From Bauldia sp. (GTDB taxonomy: Bacteria > Pseudomonadota > Alphaproteobacteria > Rhizobiales > Kaistiaceae), in the NCBI GenBank assembly GCA_037200845.1, contig JBBCGQ010000001.1:1-64000 (forward strand): 64,000 bases of DNA. The letters run 5' to 3'. Under the pieces are notes generated by a model. The model had not been told where the DNA came from, did not search any database, and was given only the letters and a program-made list of their open reading frames with translations. The translations under genes and the position numbers were made by a program. This document shows positions 33,734 through 43,791 of this stretch, one piece after another (position 1 is the stretch's first letter; the number at the start of each line of letters is the position of its first letter).

Positions 33734-35503
33734 CTAGGTCGGGATCAACGCCCCCGGGCTCTTGAGGTACTTGTTCTTCAACGCATCCGCCATCCAGTAG
33801 GCCAGCGCGCCGACCGGCCCGGTCGGGTTCTTGCCCGCGTTCTGCGGGAAGACGCTGGCGCCGGTGACGAACACGTTCGGCACGTCCCATACCTGCAGGT
33901 ACTTGTTGACGACGCTGGTCTTGGGATCGGCGCCCATCACCGTGCCGCCGGTGTTGTGCGTGCTCTGGTAGGGCACGACCGAGTACGGCTTCGCCGGCAG
34001 GCTCGTGGCGATGACCTTGGCGCCCATCTCCTTGGCGATTGCCGCGGAGATGTCGCGCGCCGCAGCCATCTGCTTCCACTCGTTGTCCTGGAAGTCGAAG
34101 GTCATGCGCATCATCGGCCGGCCGAACGAGTCGGTGTAGGTCGGGTCGAGGTCGAGGTAGTTCTGGCGGTACGACATCACCGAACCCTGGCTGCCGACGC
34201 CGACGGTGTGGTTGTAGGCGGCGACCACCGCCTTCTTCCAGTCGGAGCCCCACTTGGGCGTGCCCGGCGGCGTCGGGTGATAGCCGATCGGACGGCCGCC
34301 GGACGAGCCGGCGCTGATCCCGCCGCCGCCGATGTAGCCGGCCTTGGCGAAGTCGTACGAATCGCCGTTGAAATCGTCCATGCACATCGACAGCGCGCCG
34401 GCGCCCATGAACGGATTGGTGATGACGTCCTCGCCGAAGAAGGCGGTGGCGCCGCCGCCGCCCTGGTAGGCGTAGTTGCGCCCCACCACGCCCTCGCCCG
34501 TCTTCGGGTCGTAGGCCTTGCCGATCTTCGAGTAGAGCAGCAGGTGGACGTTGTTGAGCGCGAACGCCGAGACGATCACGATATCCGCCGGCTGCTCCAT
34601 CTCGTTGCCGAGCGGATCGAGATAGGTGACGCCGGTCGCCTTCTTGCCGTCCGAGTCCATGTTGATCTTCAGAACCTGCGAGCGGGTGCGCAGCTCGAAG
34701 TTCGGATTCTTCATGGCGATCGGGATGACCGTGAAGTGCGGCGATGCCTTTGCGTCGGCCTCGCAGCCGAAGCGCTCGCAGAAGCCGCAGTAGTGGCACT
34801 GGTTGAACTTCACGCCGTCCGGGTTGGTGTACGCCCGCGAAGCATTGGCCGCGGGCGACGGGAACGGGTGGTAGCCGAGCGACCGCGTCGCCTTGTCGAA
34901 CATCGTCATGGCCTGTGACCAGACCAGCGGCGGGTTCGGATACTCCGACTTCCGCGCCCCTTCGAAGACGTTGCCGCCGTCGATCTTGGTGCCGTTTAGA
35001 TTGCCGGCCTTGCCCGAGATCGCCGCCGTCTTCTCGAACATGTCGTAGTACGGCTCGAGCTCGGCGTAGCTGATGCCCCAGTCCTGGAGCTGCATGTCGG
35101 CCGGAATGATGCCCTTGCCGTATTTCGACACCGTGCGGCTGTAGGCCTCGTGGTCCCATTCCATGAAGCGCCAGGTGACGCCGTTCCAGTGCACGCCGGC
35201 GCCGCCGACGCCGGTGCCCGGCAGGAACGAGCCGAGCCGCCGCATCGGGAGCGCGGTCTGATCGCCCGTGTTGCGGAAGGTCAGCGTCTCCTGCGTCGTA
35301 TCGATCATCAGGTCGGTACGGTTGGCGAAGCGGATCTCGTCATCCTTGCCCGGCTCGAGGAAGTCTGGATCGGTCGTGCGCGGTTTGCCGCGCTCGAAGG
35401 CGACGATTTTGAGGCCCGTGCTAGCAAGTTCCTTGGCGAGAATGCCGCCGGTCCAGCCGAAGCCGATGATCGCGATATCAACGGGTGGAAGTTTCGTGGC
35501 CAT
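33734..35503 (-). CDS. GMC-family dehydrogenase large subunit (gluconate 2-dehydrogenase-like)
   Basis: The 589-residue flavoprotein has an N-terminal FAD fold (DIAIIGFGWTGGILAKELA) and the GMC region around HWNGVTWRFMEWD. A cysteine-rich stretch lies at C236, C239, C242 and C247, like the iron-sulfur-binding loop in FAD-dependent glucose and gluconate dehydrogenases. The C-terminal active-site region is STHNTGGTVMG. It has no signal peptide, so it is probably exported folded with the Tat-signal small subunit encoded upstream. Substrate is a sugar, sugar acid or alcohol; I cannot say which. SD is GGAGG in the 18-base gap. The N-terminus is flanked by the partner genes in the usual small-large-cytochrome order. 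Confidence 0.87.
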   Translation of the reverse strand: MATKLPPVDIAIIGFGWTGGILAKELASTGLKIVAFERGKPRTTDPDFLEPGKDDEIRFANRTDLMIDTTQETLTFRNTGDQTALPMRRLGSFLPGTGVGGAGVHWNGVTWRFMEWDHEAYSRTVSKYGKGIIPADMQLQDWGISYAELEPYYDMFEKTAAISGKAGNLNGTKIDGGNVFEGARKSEYPNPPLVWSQAMTMFDKATRSLGYHPFPSPAANASRAYTNPDGVKFNQCHYCGFCERFGCEADAKASPHFTVIPIAMKNPNFELRTRSQVLKINMDSDGKKATGVTYLDPLGNEMEQPADIVIVSAFALNNVHLLLYSKIGKAYDPKTGEGVVGRNYAYQGGGGATAFFGEDVITNPFMGAGALSMCMDDFNGDSYDFAKAGYIGGGGISAGSSGGRPIGYHPTPPGTPKWGSDWKKAVVAAYNHTVGVGSQGSVMSYRQNYLDLDPTYTDSFGRPMMRMTFDFQDNEWKQMAAARDISAAIAKEMGAKVIATSLPAKPYSVVPYQSTHNTGGTVMGADPKTSVVNKYLQVWDVPNVFVTGASVFPQNAGKNPTGPVGALAYWMADALKNKYLKSPGALIPT

Positions 35504-35521
35504 GATCTTTTTCCTCCCGCC

Positions 35522-36268
35522 CTACGCGAAATCTTGAATGGATTGCGGATCGGCCGTGTACGGCTTGTTCCGGTATTGCTCGATCAGTTGCGTGTACATC
35601 CCGGCAACGCCCGGGAAGCCGATCATCTTCCAGACCGATTTGCCCTGGTTGCCGCCATAGATCGGGTCGCCGAAGTAGCCCTCCTGCACGAGGTTATAGA
35701 GGTGGTCGAAGACGACCTTGGACGGCACGGTGGCGAACGTGACCTTGCCGCCGTCGATGTCGGTCAGTATCGCGTTGCGATCCGCCGGCTGCAGGTTGTC
35801 GAAGGTGTTGCCTTTGGTCTTCTGCGAGTACGCCGCGAGATCGACGAGGCCGGCGCGGATCAGTTCCGCCGGCGTCAGCGGAAGCTGGTAGCCCTGCGAT
35901 GGGGTCGCGATATCGGGGCGGAACGGCCCCTGCATGTTGAGACGCGCGGCCGAGCCGTAAGCGCCGCCGAGCTGCCGGTCGATGTAGATGTGCACGCCCG
36001 CTTCGACGCCGCCGGGCCCGGTCGCGTCGGCCGGGATCAGCGTGTCGACGATCGCGGTGATGACGGCGCCTTCGTCGGGGTTGAAGAAGAGGAAACCGGT
36101 GTTGGTGTTCACGCCCGCGGCCGGCGCGTTCGCCGGCATCGGCATTTTCATGGTCTCTTCGGCGCGCGGTGCCTGAGACGGCAAAGCACTGGCTACGCCG
36201 GCAACGCCGACGACCTTGAGAAAGTCGCGGCGCCCGAGTTTGGGCGTTTCAGAATCGGATTTGGACAT
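35522..36268 (-). CDS. Gluconate 2-dehydrogenase subunit 3-type small subunit, Tat signal
   Basis: The 248-residue protein starts with a twin-arginine signal (LGRRDFLKVVGVAGVASAL, R13-R14) and matches the subunit 3 family of FAD-dependent membrane-bound dehydrogenases (EGAVITAIVDTLIPADATGPG, then GNQGKSVWKMIGFPG). It acts as the export partner and stabiliser of the GMC subunit. It is the first gene of the three-gene operon and lies downstream of a 227-base region that ends at the DUF6496 gene. Confidence 0.86.
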   Translation of the reverse strand: MSKSDSETPKLGRRDFLKVVGVAGVASALPSQAPRAEETMKMPMPANAPAAGVNTNTGFLFFNPDEGAVITAIVDTLIPADATGPGGVEAGVHIYIDRQLGGAYGSAARLNMQGPFRPDIATPSQGYQLPLTPAELIRAGLVDLAAYSQKTKGNTFDNLQPADRNAILTDIDGGKVTFATVPSKVVFDHLYNLVQEGYFGDPIYGGNQGKSVWKMIGFPGVAGMYTQLIEQYRNKPYTADPQSIQDFA

Positions 36269-36437
36269 TGGTGCTCCCTAGATTTGACTTTGGGTCGATC
36301 GCGATGGGAGCGGTCGGCGGGAGCAAATCGACACCCGAACTGGAGTAATTCAAAAACAAGAAGATGTGATGCTGGGGCGGCGATTTGGCGTTTGCACTGT
36401 TCAAACCGGAACAGACATTTGCGACTCACTCGCGCAG

Positions 36438-36469
36438 CAAATCGCCGCCGGAAAACCGGCGGCGATTTG
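36438..36469 (-). terminator. Strong hairpin downstream of the DUF6496 gene
   Basis: CAAATCGCCGCCGG (36438-36451) and CCGGCGGCGATTTG (36456-36469) are a perfect 14-bp stem with a 4-base loop, 26 bases after the stop of the minus-strand DUF6496 gene. On the minus strand it is followed by only a short T run, so it is either a weak intrinsic terminator or a 3'-end protecting structure. Confidence 0.65.
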
Positions 36470-36495
36470 ATTCAAATGCAGACCTGTAAGCTGGC

Positions 36496-36843
36496 TTACT
36501 TGCTGCCGCGCGACGACTTGCGTCCGCCCGACGAGCGCTTGCTCGCCGCCGACTTGCGCGTCGAAGATCTGCGCGCGGGAGACTTCCGCGTCGCGGACTT
36601 AGGGCTGCCGGTGGACGCCTTGCGGCCGCTCGACGAGCGCGACGAAGACGAACGGGAAGACGATGAACGCTTCGCCGGCACCTTCTTGCCTTCGCGCCGC
36701 GCTTCCGCAAGTCCGATCGCGATCGCCTGCTTGCGGCTGGTCACCTTCTTGCCGCTGCCGCCGCTCTTCAGCGTACCGGTCTTGCGCTCGTGCATTGCGC
36801 GCTCGACTTTATTGCTGGCGGCCTTCGAATATTTGCGGGCCAT
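36496..36843 (-). CDS. DUF6496 protein with basic Ser/Arg/Lys-rich tail
   Basis: A 115-residue protein starting MARKYSKAASNKVERAMHE, with AGGAG about 8 bases upstream of ATG 36843. The core (residues 1-60) carries the KxGTLKSGGSGKKVTSRKQAIAIGLAEARREGKKVP pattern of DUF6496, a family of small proteins of unknown function in alphaproteobacteria. The remaining half is low-complexity RSSSSRSSS and KSA/RK repeats, strongly basic, reminiscent of histone H1-like tails. DNA binding is plausible but unproven. It is a single gene with its own terminator-like hairpin. Confidence 0.78.
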   Translation of the reverse strand: MARKYSKAASNKVERAMHERKTGTLKSGGSGKKVTSRKQAIAIGLAEARREGKKVPAKRSSSSRSSSSRSSSGRKASTGSPKSATRKSPARRSSTRKSAASKRSSGGRKSSRGSK

Positions 36844-36928
36844 GATTGACGCTCCTAGCTGACGCACCCCGTCAGTAGAAATCGCCAGCCGCAAGGATGG
36901 TTCCGTCCGTCACAGCGCCGCTTGCCGG

Positions 36929-38130
<1,202 letters not shown>

Positions 38131-38134
<4 letters not shown>

Positions 38135-38904
38135 GTATCTTCTCCGTGCGCCTTTGCCGTCCGCGCTTGCAGATCGCGCAGCACGCCAAGTTCGGTCTCC
38201 GTCGGCGGCGGCGTCACGCCGACCTCTGCCGCGAACCGCACCGGCCACGCACACTGCGCCTGCACCTGTTCGCGCGTCACGCCGGGATGTAGCGCCACGA
38301 CCGCCAGCTCGCGCGTCGTGGGATCCGGCTCGAACACGCAGAGATCGGTCATCACGCGTGTCGGTCCCTTGGTCTTCAGTCCGAGCTTCTCGCGGTCGCC
38401 CGGACCGCCGCCGTGGCCGAGCGAGGTGATGAAATCGAGTTTGTCGACGAAGGCGCGCTTCGACATCGCCATCGTGATGAAGATTTCGCCGCAGCACGCC
38501 GCGATCTCCGGCGCCCCGCCGCCGCCCGGTAGCCTGACCTTCGGATGATCGTACGGGCCGACCACCGTCGTGTTGAGGTTGGCGTAGCGGTCGATCTGCG
38601 CGCCGCCGAGGAAGCCGACCGTGATGCGCTCGCCCTGCAGCCAGTAGCGGAACATCTCCGACACCGGCACCGTCGTCAGCGCCGTGTCGCACAGCTCGCC
38701 GTCGCCGATCGACAGCGGCAGCACCTCGGGCTTGGTGTCGATAGTGCCCGACTCGTAGATCAGCGTGATCCCCGGCGCGTGCGTACGCCGCGCGAGGTTG
38801 CATGCCGCCGACGGCGCGCCGATGCCGACGAAGCAGACGTCGTCGTTGCCGAGGGCGCGCGCCGCAGCGACGGTCATGATCTCGGAAGGCGTATACGCGC
38901 TCAT
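38131..38904 (-). CDS. catJ: 3-oxoadipate CoA-transferase beta subunit (CatJ/GctB type)
   Basis: A 257-residue protein from ATG 38904 ([10 protein letters not shown]), overlapping the catI stop by 4 bases. It belongs to the glutaconate CoA-transferase B-type family; E51 in LIYESGTID is in the position of the catalytic Glu. Length agrees with CatJ (about 257) rather than PcaJ (about 213). With CatI it moves CoA from succinyl-CoA to 3-oxoadipate. Substrate assignment rests on the adjacent thiolase and IclR-family regulator. Confidence 0.8.
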
Positions 38905-39746
38905 GACGCCCTCGCGTGCCGGGCGAAAGCCGACACGTCCTTGCCGAGCACATTCTCCTTCATCCACGCCGTGAACGTGTCGCGCTCCTTCGCGATCGCG
39001 TCCCACGCCTTGTAGAAGGCGTTGGCGCGCTTGTAGTAGCCCTGCGCGTACGAGGGAAACGCGCCGCCCGGCACGACGGCAATCGCCGACACGGTCCACG
39101 ACGGCAGGATGATCGCGTTGCGGCTGCGTTCGCCGAAATCCCCGACAATCTCCTCGACCGTGACCACCGAACGCCGCGCCGCCAGCACCGCCTCTTTCTG
39201 CACGCCGACGATGCCTTCGAGCAGCACGTTGCCCTCGCGGTCGGCGCGCAGCGCGTGGATGACAGCGACATCGGGCCGGATCGCCGGCACCGTCGCCAGC
39301 ACCTCGCCGGTATACGGGCAGGTGACGGACCGGATCGCCGGATTAACCCGCACCAGTTCGACGCCGCGATAGCCGCGGAACACCGCGAACGGCAGGTTCG
39401 CCGCGCCGGCGTCGTAAGCATTGGCCATCGCGGCGTGCGAATGTTCCTCGATCGCCAGCGGTCCCGGCCAGCCGTTCTCGACTGCGTCGCGCAGGCGATA
39501 GAGCGAGCCGACGCCTGGGTTGCCGCCCCACGAAAACGTCAGCTTCTCCGCCGCGCCCATGCCGATGAGCTGGTCGTAGATCAGGTCCGGCGTCATGCGG
39601 ATCAGCTTCAGGCGTTTGCGCCCCTGCCGGATCACCTCATGGGCCGCCGCAAACGGGATGAGGTGCGTGAACCCCTCCATCGCCACTGCGTCGCCATCGC
39701 GGACGTTGGCGGCGATTGCATCGTGCAGGGAAAGAAACTCGGCCAT
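38901..39746 (-). CDS. catI: 3-oxoadipate CoA-transferase alpha subunit (CatI/GctA type)
   Basis: A 281-residue protein from ATG 39746 ([15 protein letters not shown]). It has the family segments [18 protein letters not shown] and [13 protein letters not shown]. The size fits CatI (about 282), not PcaI (about 230), so it belongs to the glutaconate CoA-transferase branch. It is the first gene of the leftward operon. The divergent IclR-family gene and two operator-like repeats at 39800-39833 suggest control by that regulator. No protocatechuate or catechol ring-cleavage genes are in the window. Confidence 0.8.
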   Translation of the reverse strand: MAEFLSLHDAIAANVRDGDAVAMEGFTHLIPFAAAHEVIRQGRKRLKLIRMTPDLIYDQLIGMGAAEKLTFSWGGNPGVGSLYRLRDAVENGWPGPLAIEEHSHAAMANAYDAGAANLPFAVFRGYRGVELVRVNPAIRSVTCPYTGEVLATVPAIRPDVAVIHALRADREGNVLLEGIVGVQKEAVLAARRSVVTVEEIVGDFGERSRNAIILPSWTVSAIAVVPGGAFPSYAQGYYKRANAFYKAWDAIAKERDTFTAWMKENVLGKDVSAFARHARAS

Positions 39747-39799
39747 CGACAGAACTCGGTCTCCACATCCCACTCGGCGCACATTGACGCGTGCCGCTT

Positions 39800-39833
39800 G
39801 TTCGTTTATCGAACATATGTTCGTTTAGCGACC
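39800..39833. promoter_or_regulatory. Two direct operator-like repeats between catI and the IclR gene
   Basis: GTTCGTTTATCGAAC (39800-39814) and GTTCGTTTAGCGACC (39819-39833) repeat at a 19-base interval; the first is itself a GTTCG-N5-CGAAC inverted repeat. They lie in the 111-base divergent gap, 54 bases upstream of catI and 25 upstream of the regulator. The GTTCGAT...CGAAC pattern resembles PcaR/IclR-type sites. Binding by the divergent regulator is inferred. Confidence 0.6.
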
Positions 39834-39857
39834 GGATATTCGACGAGGCCTCCCTCT

Positions 39858-40643
39858 ATGTCAACGGCAAAGCCGAGCGCCTTCAGCAGCAGCCCGGAGT
39901 ACATGGCGACGCTCGCCAAAGGCCTGGCGGTGCTGGGCGCCTTCGGCGAACAGCGCCCGGCGATGACCCTGTCGGCCGCCGCCGCCGCCTCCGGCCTGTC
40001 GCGCGCCGCAGCCCGCCGCGTGCTGCTCACCCTTGCCGACCTCGGCTACGTCACACAGCGCGGCCGCGACTTCGCACTGGCGCCGCGCATCCTCGAGTTG
40101 GGCTTCGCCTATCTTTCGACCCAGTCGTGGCTCGACCGCGCCGAGCCGCTGATGAAGGAACTGAGCCACGATGTGCAGGAGTCGTGCTCGGCCGCGATCC
40201 TGCAGGGCAGCGAGATCGTCTACGTCGCGCGCATGCCGGCGCCGCACCGCCTGATGTCGGTGACCATCGCGGTCGGCACGCGCCTCCCCGCCTTCCACAC
40301 CTCGCTCGGACGCGTGCAGTTGGGCTTCCTCGACGACGCCGAGTTGGCGAAACGCTGGGCCGCGAGCCCGAAGGCGCGGCTGACCGACAAAGCAATCGAC
40401 GGCAAGGCGGCGCTCATCGCCCGCATCCGGGCCGACCGCGCCCAGGGCTGTGCCATCGTCGACGAGGAACTGGAGAAGGGCCTGCGCTCGATCGCGGTCC
40501 CGATCGTGACCAGAAGCGGCGAGGCCGTCGGCGCGATCAACCTCTCCGCTCATTCCAGCCGCACGACGAAGGCCGATCTCCGCGACCGCTTCCTGCCGAA
40601 ACTCGAGGCCGTCGCCCGCGCCATTTCGCGCACGCTGATCTGA
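39858..40643 (+). CDS. IclR-family regulator (PcaR-like)
   Basis: The 261-residue regulator starts at ATG 39858 (MSTAKPSAFSSSPEYMATLAKGLAVL). The N-terminal winged HTH (residues about 15-75: TLSAAAAASGLSRAAARRVLLTLADLGYV) is followed by an IclR effector domain (ESCSAAILQGSEIVYVARMPA, then GLRSIAVPIVTRSGEAVGAINLSA). PcaR and CatR-type IclR proteins control beta-ketoadipate genes in response to pathway intermediates. Being divergent from catIJ-pcaF, with repeated sites in between, it probably activates that operon. The frame continues upstream to 38916, but that part is antisense to catI. Confidence 0.87.
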   Translation: MSTAKPSAFSSSPEYMATLAKGLAVLGAFGEQRPAMTLSAAAAASGLSRAAARRVLLTLADLGYVTQRGRDFALAPRILELGFAYLSTQSWLDRAEPLMKELSHDVQESCSAAILQGSEIVYVARMPAPHRLMSVTIAVGTRLPAFHTSLGRVQLGFLDDAELAKRWAASPKARLTDKAIDGKAALIARIRADRAQGCAIVDEELEKGLRSIAVPIVTRSGEAVGAINLSAHSSRTTKADLRDRFLPKLEAVARAISRTLI

Positions 40644-40926
40644 TCGGACGCCGCGTTTGAGCAGTCCGTCGGAGGCGTGCTGCGTGGCCCGGGTCGATGT
40701 GCGCCGCTGGAAACATATCCGACCATCGGCAGTTGTACGCGCGCCGTCAGCACGAACGCCGCCAGTCGTGAAAGTCCGCGGATGTGCGTCACGTATTCGA
40801 GATGGCTACCTCCCCGAGCTTCATGAATTTCCCTCATTCCATCTTTCGGAATATCCTTGGAGGCGGCGGCGCGGCGTGAAGCCACGACCCGGTGGGCGCG
40901 GAGCATGTCGGCGAAGGAGCGCGGGG
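40644..40926. other. Intergenic region between the IclR and LuxR genes
   Basis: These 283 bases hold no gene I can support. The frame of the LuxR gene stays open back to 40657, but the residues there are not family-like. A purine-rich AAGGAG at 40913-40918 serves the LuxR start. An AT-richer part around 40825-40860 is the likeliest promoter area, without recognisable boxes. Confidence 0.45.
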
Positions 40927-42063
40927 ATGGATGAGCGCTTATTTGACCGTCGTCTCGCCGAAGCCGTCGCCGCGATCTACTCGGCGGCGCCGGTGCCGTC
41001 GTCGTGGCCGAATACGCTGCAGGCGATTGCCGACGTCTTCGACGACTTTGGTGCGATTATGCTCTACCAGCGCGGCGACGGCAGCAGCGCCAGCATCGTT
41101 TCGCCGTCGATGGCGCCGGCCCAGGCCGCCTATGCCGACGAATGGTGGCGCCAGGACGTCCGCTTCCTGCGAGCGATCGAGCGGGGCTACCTCGCGGCGG
41201 GCGACATGCTGACCGACCGCCACGTCGTGACCGACGCCGAGATCTCCACGCTGCCGTTCTACACGGAGTTTCTGGCGAACCAGAACCTTGCCTGGTTCGC
41301 GGGCGCGAACATCTCTCCCGATCCGCATTTGGTCGCCGGCCTGTCCATCCAGCGGGTTCGGGGGAGGCCCGCATTCAGCGCTGCCGAGCTGTCGACGTTG
41401 GGGTGGCTGAGCCGGCACGTGGAAAATTCGTTGCGTCTCGGCGCGCGCCTTTTTGCAGCGGAGCTGACCAACCTTGCCCTCGAGGAGGCACTGACGCGGC
41501 TCGATGTCGGCGTGTTCCTGGCCGACGCCTCCGGCAGCATGTCGCCGGCCAACCAGATCGCGTCGCAGCTCATCGGGAGTGCGCTTGTGCTGTCGAACGG
41601 CCGGCCGATGGCCCGCTTCGAACCCGAACGCACGCTGCTGCGGGAAGCAGTTGCCGCCGCCGTTGCCGGACCGGCCGATCCCAGACATGCGCCGCGGCCG
41701 ATCGTCATTCACGGCGTCGGAGAAACGAAATACGCCGTCGCCTACGTGCTGCCCGTCGCCGCCGCGGGCATCCACTCCTTCGGGCTTGAACTCGCCGACG
41801 TGCGGGCGCTGGTCATCGTTCGCCGCGCCGGTCGGGGTGATCCGATCGACCCGTCGCTGGTGCGCGATATTCTCAATCTGACCCTGGGCGAGTCGCGCGT
41901 CGCCGCGCTCGTCGGCGCCGGCATCCCGCCGAAGGCGGCGGCCGAGCGGCTGGGCATCACCGAGGAGACGGTGCGCACCGTGCTGAAGCGCGTGTTCGCG
42001 AAGACCGGAATTTCCCGCCAGGGAGACTTGGCCGCGCTGCTGACTCGGCTGGTCCTCGGCTGA
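40927..42063 (+). CDS. LuxR-family transcriptional regulator
   Basis: The 378-residue protein starts at ATG 40927 with AAGGAG 8 bases upstream. A C-terminal LuxR/NarL-type HTH lies at residues about 312-375 (LTLGESRVAALVGAGIPPKAAAERLGITEETVRTVLKRVFAKTGISRQGDL in part). The first 300 residues form an unassigned, GAF/PAS-like sensor region (DDFGAIMLYQRGDGSSASIVSP, then MARFEPERTLLREAVAAAVAG). Such long LuxR proteins without a receiver are common orphan regulators. It is transcribed away from the IclR gene and towards the DUF1501 operon on the opposite strand, with no clear target. Confidence 0.82.
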   Translation: MDERLFDRRLAEAVAAIYSAAPVPSSWPNTLQAIADVFDDFGAIMLYQRGDGSSASIVSPSMAPAQAAYADEWWRQDVRFLRAIERGYLAAGDMLTDRHVVTDAEISTLPFYTEFLANQNLAWFAGANISPDPHLVAGLSIQRVRGRPAFSAAELSTLGWLSRHVENSLRLGARLFAAELTNLALEEALTRLDVGVFLADASGSMSPANQIASQLIGSALVLSNGRPMARFEPERTLLREAVAAAVAGPADPRHAPRPIVIHGVGETKYAVAYVLPVAAAGIHSFGLELADVRALVIVRRAGRGDPIDPSLVRDILNLTLGESRVAALVGAGIPPKAAAERLGITEETVRTVLKRVFAKTGISRQGDLAALLTRLVLG

Positions 42064-42089
42064 CGCCATCGACGGCGCCGAGGCGCGGC

Positions 42090-42656
42090 TTACTTGTGGC
42101 AGCCCGCCACGTTCAACTGCGCCTGCCATTCGAAATTCAGCCGGTAGACCAGAGTGCCGGCGGGCGCTTCGTCGCCGAATTTTCCGTCGGTCACCTTAAC
42201 GTTGGCGATGATCGGCTCCTGCGGCACGCCGCCCTCGTCGGTGTATTCGGCGTAGACCGTCATCTTCCCGACGAGCAACCCCTTTTCGGTTACGGCGAGG
42301 TTGGTTTCCTCGAAGGTCTCCGGCGTTGCCATGCCGCCGGTGTTCCACCGGCCGGTAAAGTGGACGTGGCCGTCGTCGCTGAACGCGATCCGGCCCTTTG
42401 CGAGGTCGTCGGGCTGGTCGCTGTCGAGCCGAATCAGGCTGAACTGGCAGCTATAGCCGCTGTAGCGCGTCGTCAGCTTCAGGTTGGAGAAGTCGAACGC
42501 AAGCGGCGAGATGTCGAAGTTGGGATCGGGCTTCACCTCGATCGTGTAGTGCTTGAATTTCGCCAGGAAATCGGACGTGTCGTCGGCAAGCCCCGGCGTC
42601 GCCGCGGCAAGCAGCAGAGCACCGGCAAGAACGAAGGCGGCAGCGCGCTTACGCAT
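42090..42656 (-). CDS. Secreted protein of unknown function, last gene of the DUF1800 operon
   Basis: The 188-residue protein starts at ATG 42656 (MRKRAAAFVLAGALLLAAATPGLA), a clear signal peptide with cleavage near GLA. I do not recognise the mature domain; it is a beta-rich sequence with Trp/Gly motifs (FTGRWNTGGMATPETFEET, then VYRLNFEWQAQLNVAGCHK) and two cysteines near C85 and the C-terminus that could form a disulfide. It overlaps the DUF1501 stop by 8 bases, so it is in the same operon and is probably exported with those proteins. Confidence 0.72.
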   Translation of the reverse strand: MRKRAAAFVLAGALLLAAATPGLADDTSDFLAKFKHYTIEVKPDPNFDISPLAFDFSNLKLTTRYSGYSCQFSLIRLDSDQPDDLAKGRIAFSDDGHVHFTGRWNTGGMATPETFEETNLAVTEKGLLVGKMTVYAEYTDEGGVPQEPIIANVKVTDGKFGDEAPAGTLVYRLNFEWQAQLNVAGCHK

Positions 42657-43791
42657 CGAACAGCAGTCCATAGGCGTGCGGCAGCTTTGGCTCCATGAAG
42701 ATGCGCTCGGCAATTTCGTCGTGCGGCAGGCCGAACGCAGCTTCGATCGCGGCGGCGCAGATCGTGCGGTAGTCGAGGGTCGAGGCGAGATCGCGCCCCT
42801 CGAACATCTCCTTGTCGCCGAGCCCGGGCCAGTTAGCGACCACGCTCGCCTTCTTGAGCAGGCCGCCGGCGATCAGGGCCGCGGTGCCCCAGCCGTGGTC
42901 GGTCCCGGCGGAGCCGTTTTCCTGCACCGTGCGGCCGAACTCGGTGAGCGTCAGGATGATGCTGTTCTTCCAGGCGTCGCCGAGACCGTGTTTGTAGTTG
43001 AGGAAAATCTGATCGACGATGGTGTGGCGATCGGCCTGGCGGCCTTCGTCGGCGCCCTGCTGCGAATGGGTGTCGAAGTCGGTGACGCGGATCACCGAGA
43101 CGTTCGGGCCGCCGGGTTTCGCCATCTCCTTGCCGGCATGCATTGCGAGCGCGGCGGGCTCGCGGCGCCGGTCTTCGAGAGCGCCGGTGCGCATCGCCAG
43201 CTTCGCGAACGCCTCGCTGGCGTCGCCGGTGTACGCGGCCTCGAGCGCCGTCATCAGGTCGCGCGTTGGGCCCTCCGAGCCCGGAATGCTCGCTGGGTAG
43301 AGGTTATCGAGATCGGCGGCGCCACGGATCAGCAGTGGCATGTCGAGCGCCAGCGACTTGCCTGGAATGCCGGCAAGTTCCATCGCGCGGCCGAGCCAGC
43401 CGGTCTGGATCGCGAACGGTTTCGCGATGCCGGTCTGCATCAGGTTCTGGCCTTCGAAATGCGAACGCAGCGTGTAGGGGATCGAGGTGGCGTGGACGAT
43501 CGCCGCCTCGCCGTTGGCGAGCATCTGCGAGAACGCGGCGAAGGAAGGATGGAGCCCGAAGAACGGGTTGAGCTTGATCGCCTTGGTCGGCACCAGATCC
43601 TTGCGCCGCTTGATCAGCGCCGGATCGCCGATCGGCGGAACGGCGGCGAGCCCGTCCATGCCGCCTTCAAGGATGATGACGCCGATCTTGCCGAGCTCGC
43701 GCGTCTGCGTGAAGCCGCGTGCGGGGAAACCGGCAAAGAAGACGCTGGCCGCGGCGCTCTGCAGTATGTGGCGGCGGGTAAGCATGGTCAT
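42649..43791 (-). CDS. DUF1501 protein, Tat signal
   Basis: The 380-residue protein starts MTMLTRRHILQSAAASVFFAGFPA, a twin-arginine signal (R6-R7). The remainder matches DUF1501 (ILEGGMDGLAAVPPIGDPAL, then HFEGQNLMQTGI and LTEFGRTVQENGSAGTDHGWG), an alkaline-phosphatase/sulfatase-superfamily-like group of unknown activity. DUF1501 genes commonly pair with DUF1800, as here with a 4-base overlap. Presumed periplasmic. Confidence 0.88.
   Translation of the reverse strand: MTMLTRRHILQSAAASVFFAGFPARGFTQTRELGKIGVIILEGGMDGLAAVPPIGDPALIKRRKDLVPTKAIKLNPFFGLHPSFAAFSQMLANGEAAIVHATSIPYTLRSHFEGQNLMQTGIAKPFAIQTGWLGRAMELAGIPGKSLALDMPLLIRGAADLDNLYPASIPGSEGPTRDLMTALEAAYTGDASEAFAKLAMRTGALEDRRREPAALAMHAGKEMAKPGGPNVSVIRVTDFDTHSQQGADEGRQADRHTIVDQIFLNYKHGLGDAWKNSIILTLTEFGRTVQENGSAGTDHGWGTAALIAGGLLKKASVVANWPGLGDKEMFEGRDLASTLDYRTICAAAIEAAFGLPHDEIAERIFMEPKLPHAYGLLFDA

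Noticed and set aside
38905-39099. Longer catJ product beginning upstream of 38904
   Set aside because: The extension lies in the wrong frame of catI and is not family-like; ATG 38904 overlaps the catI stop in the usual 4-base way.
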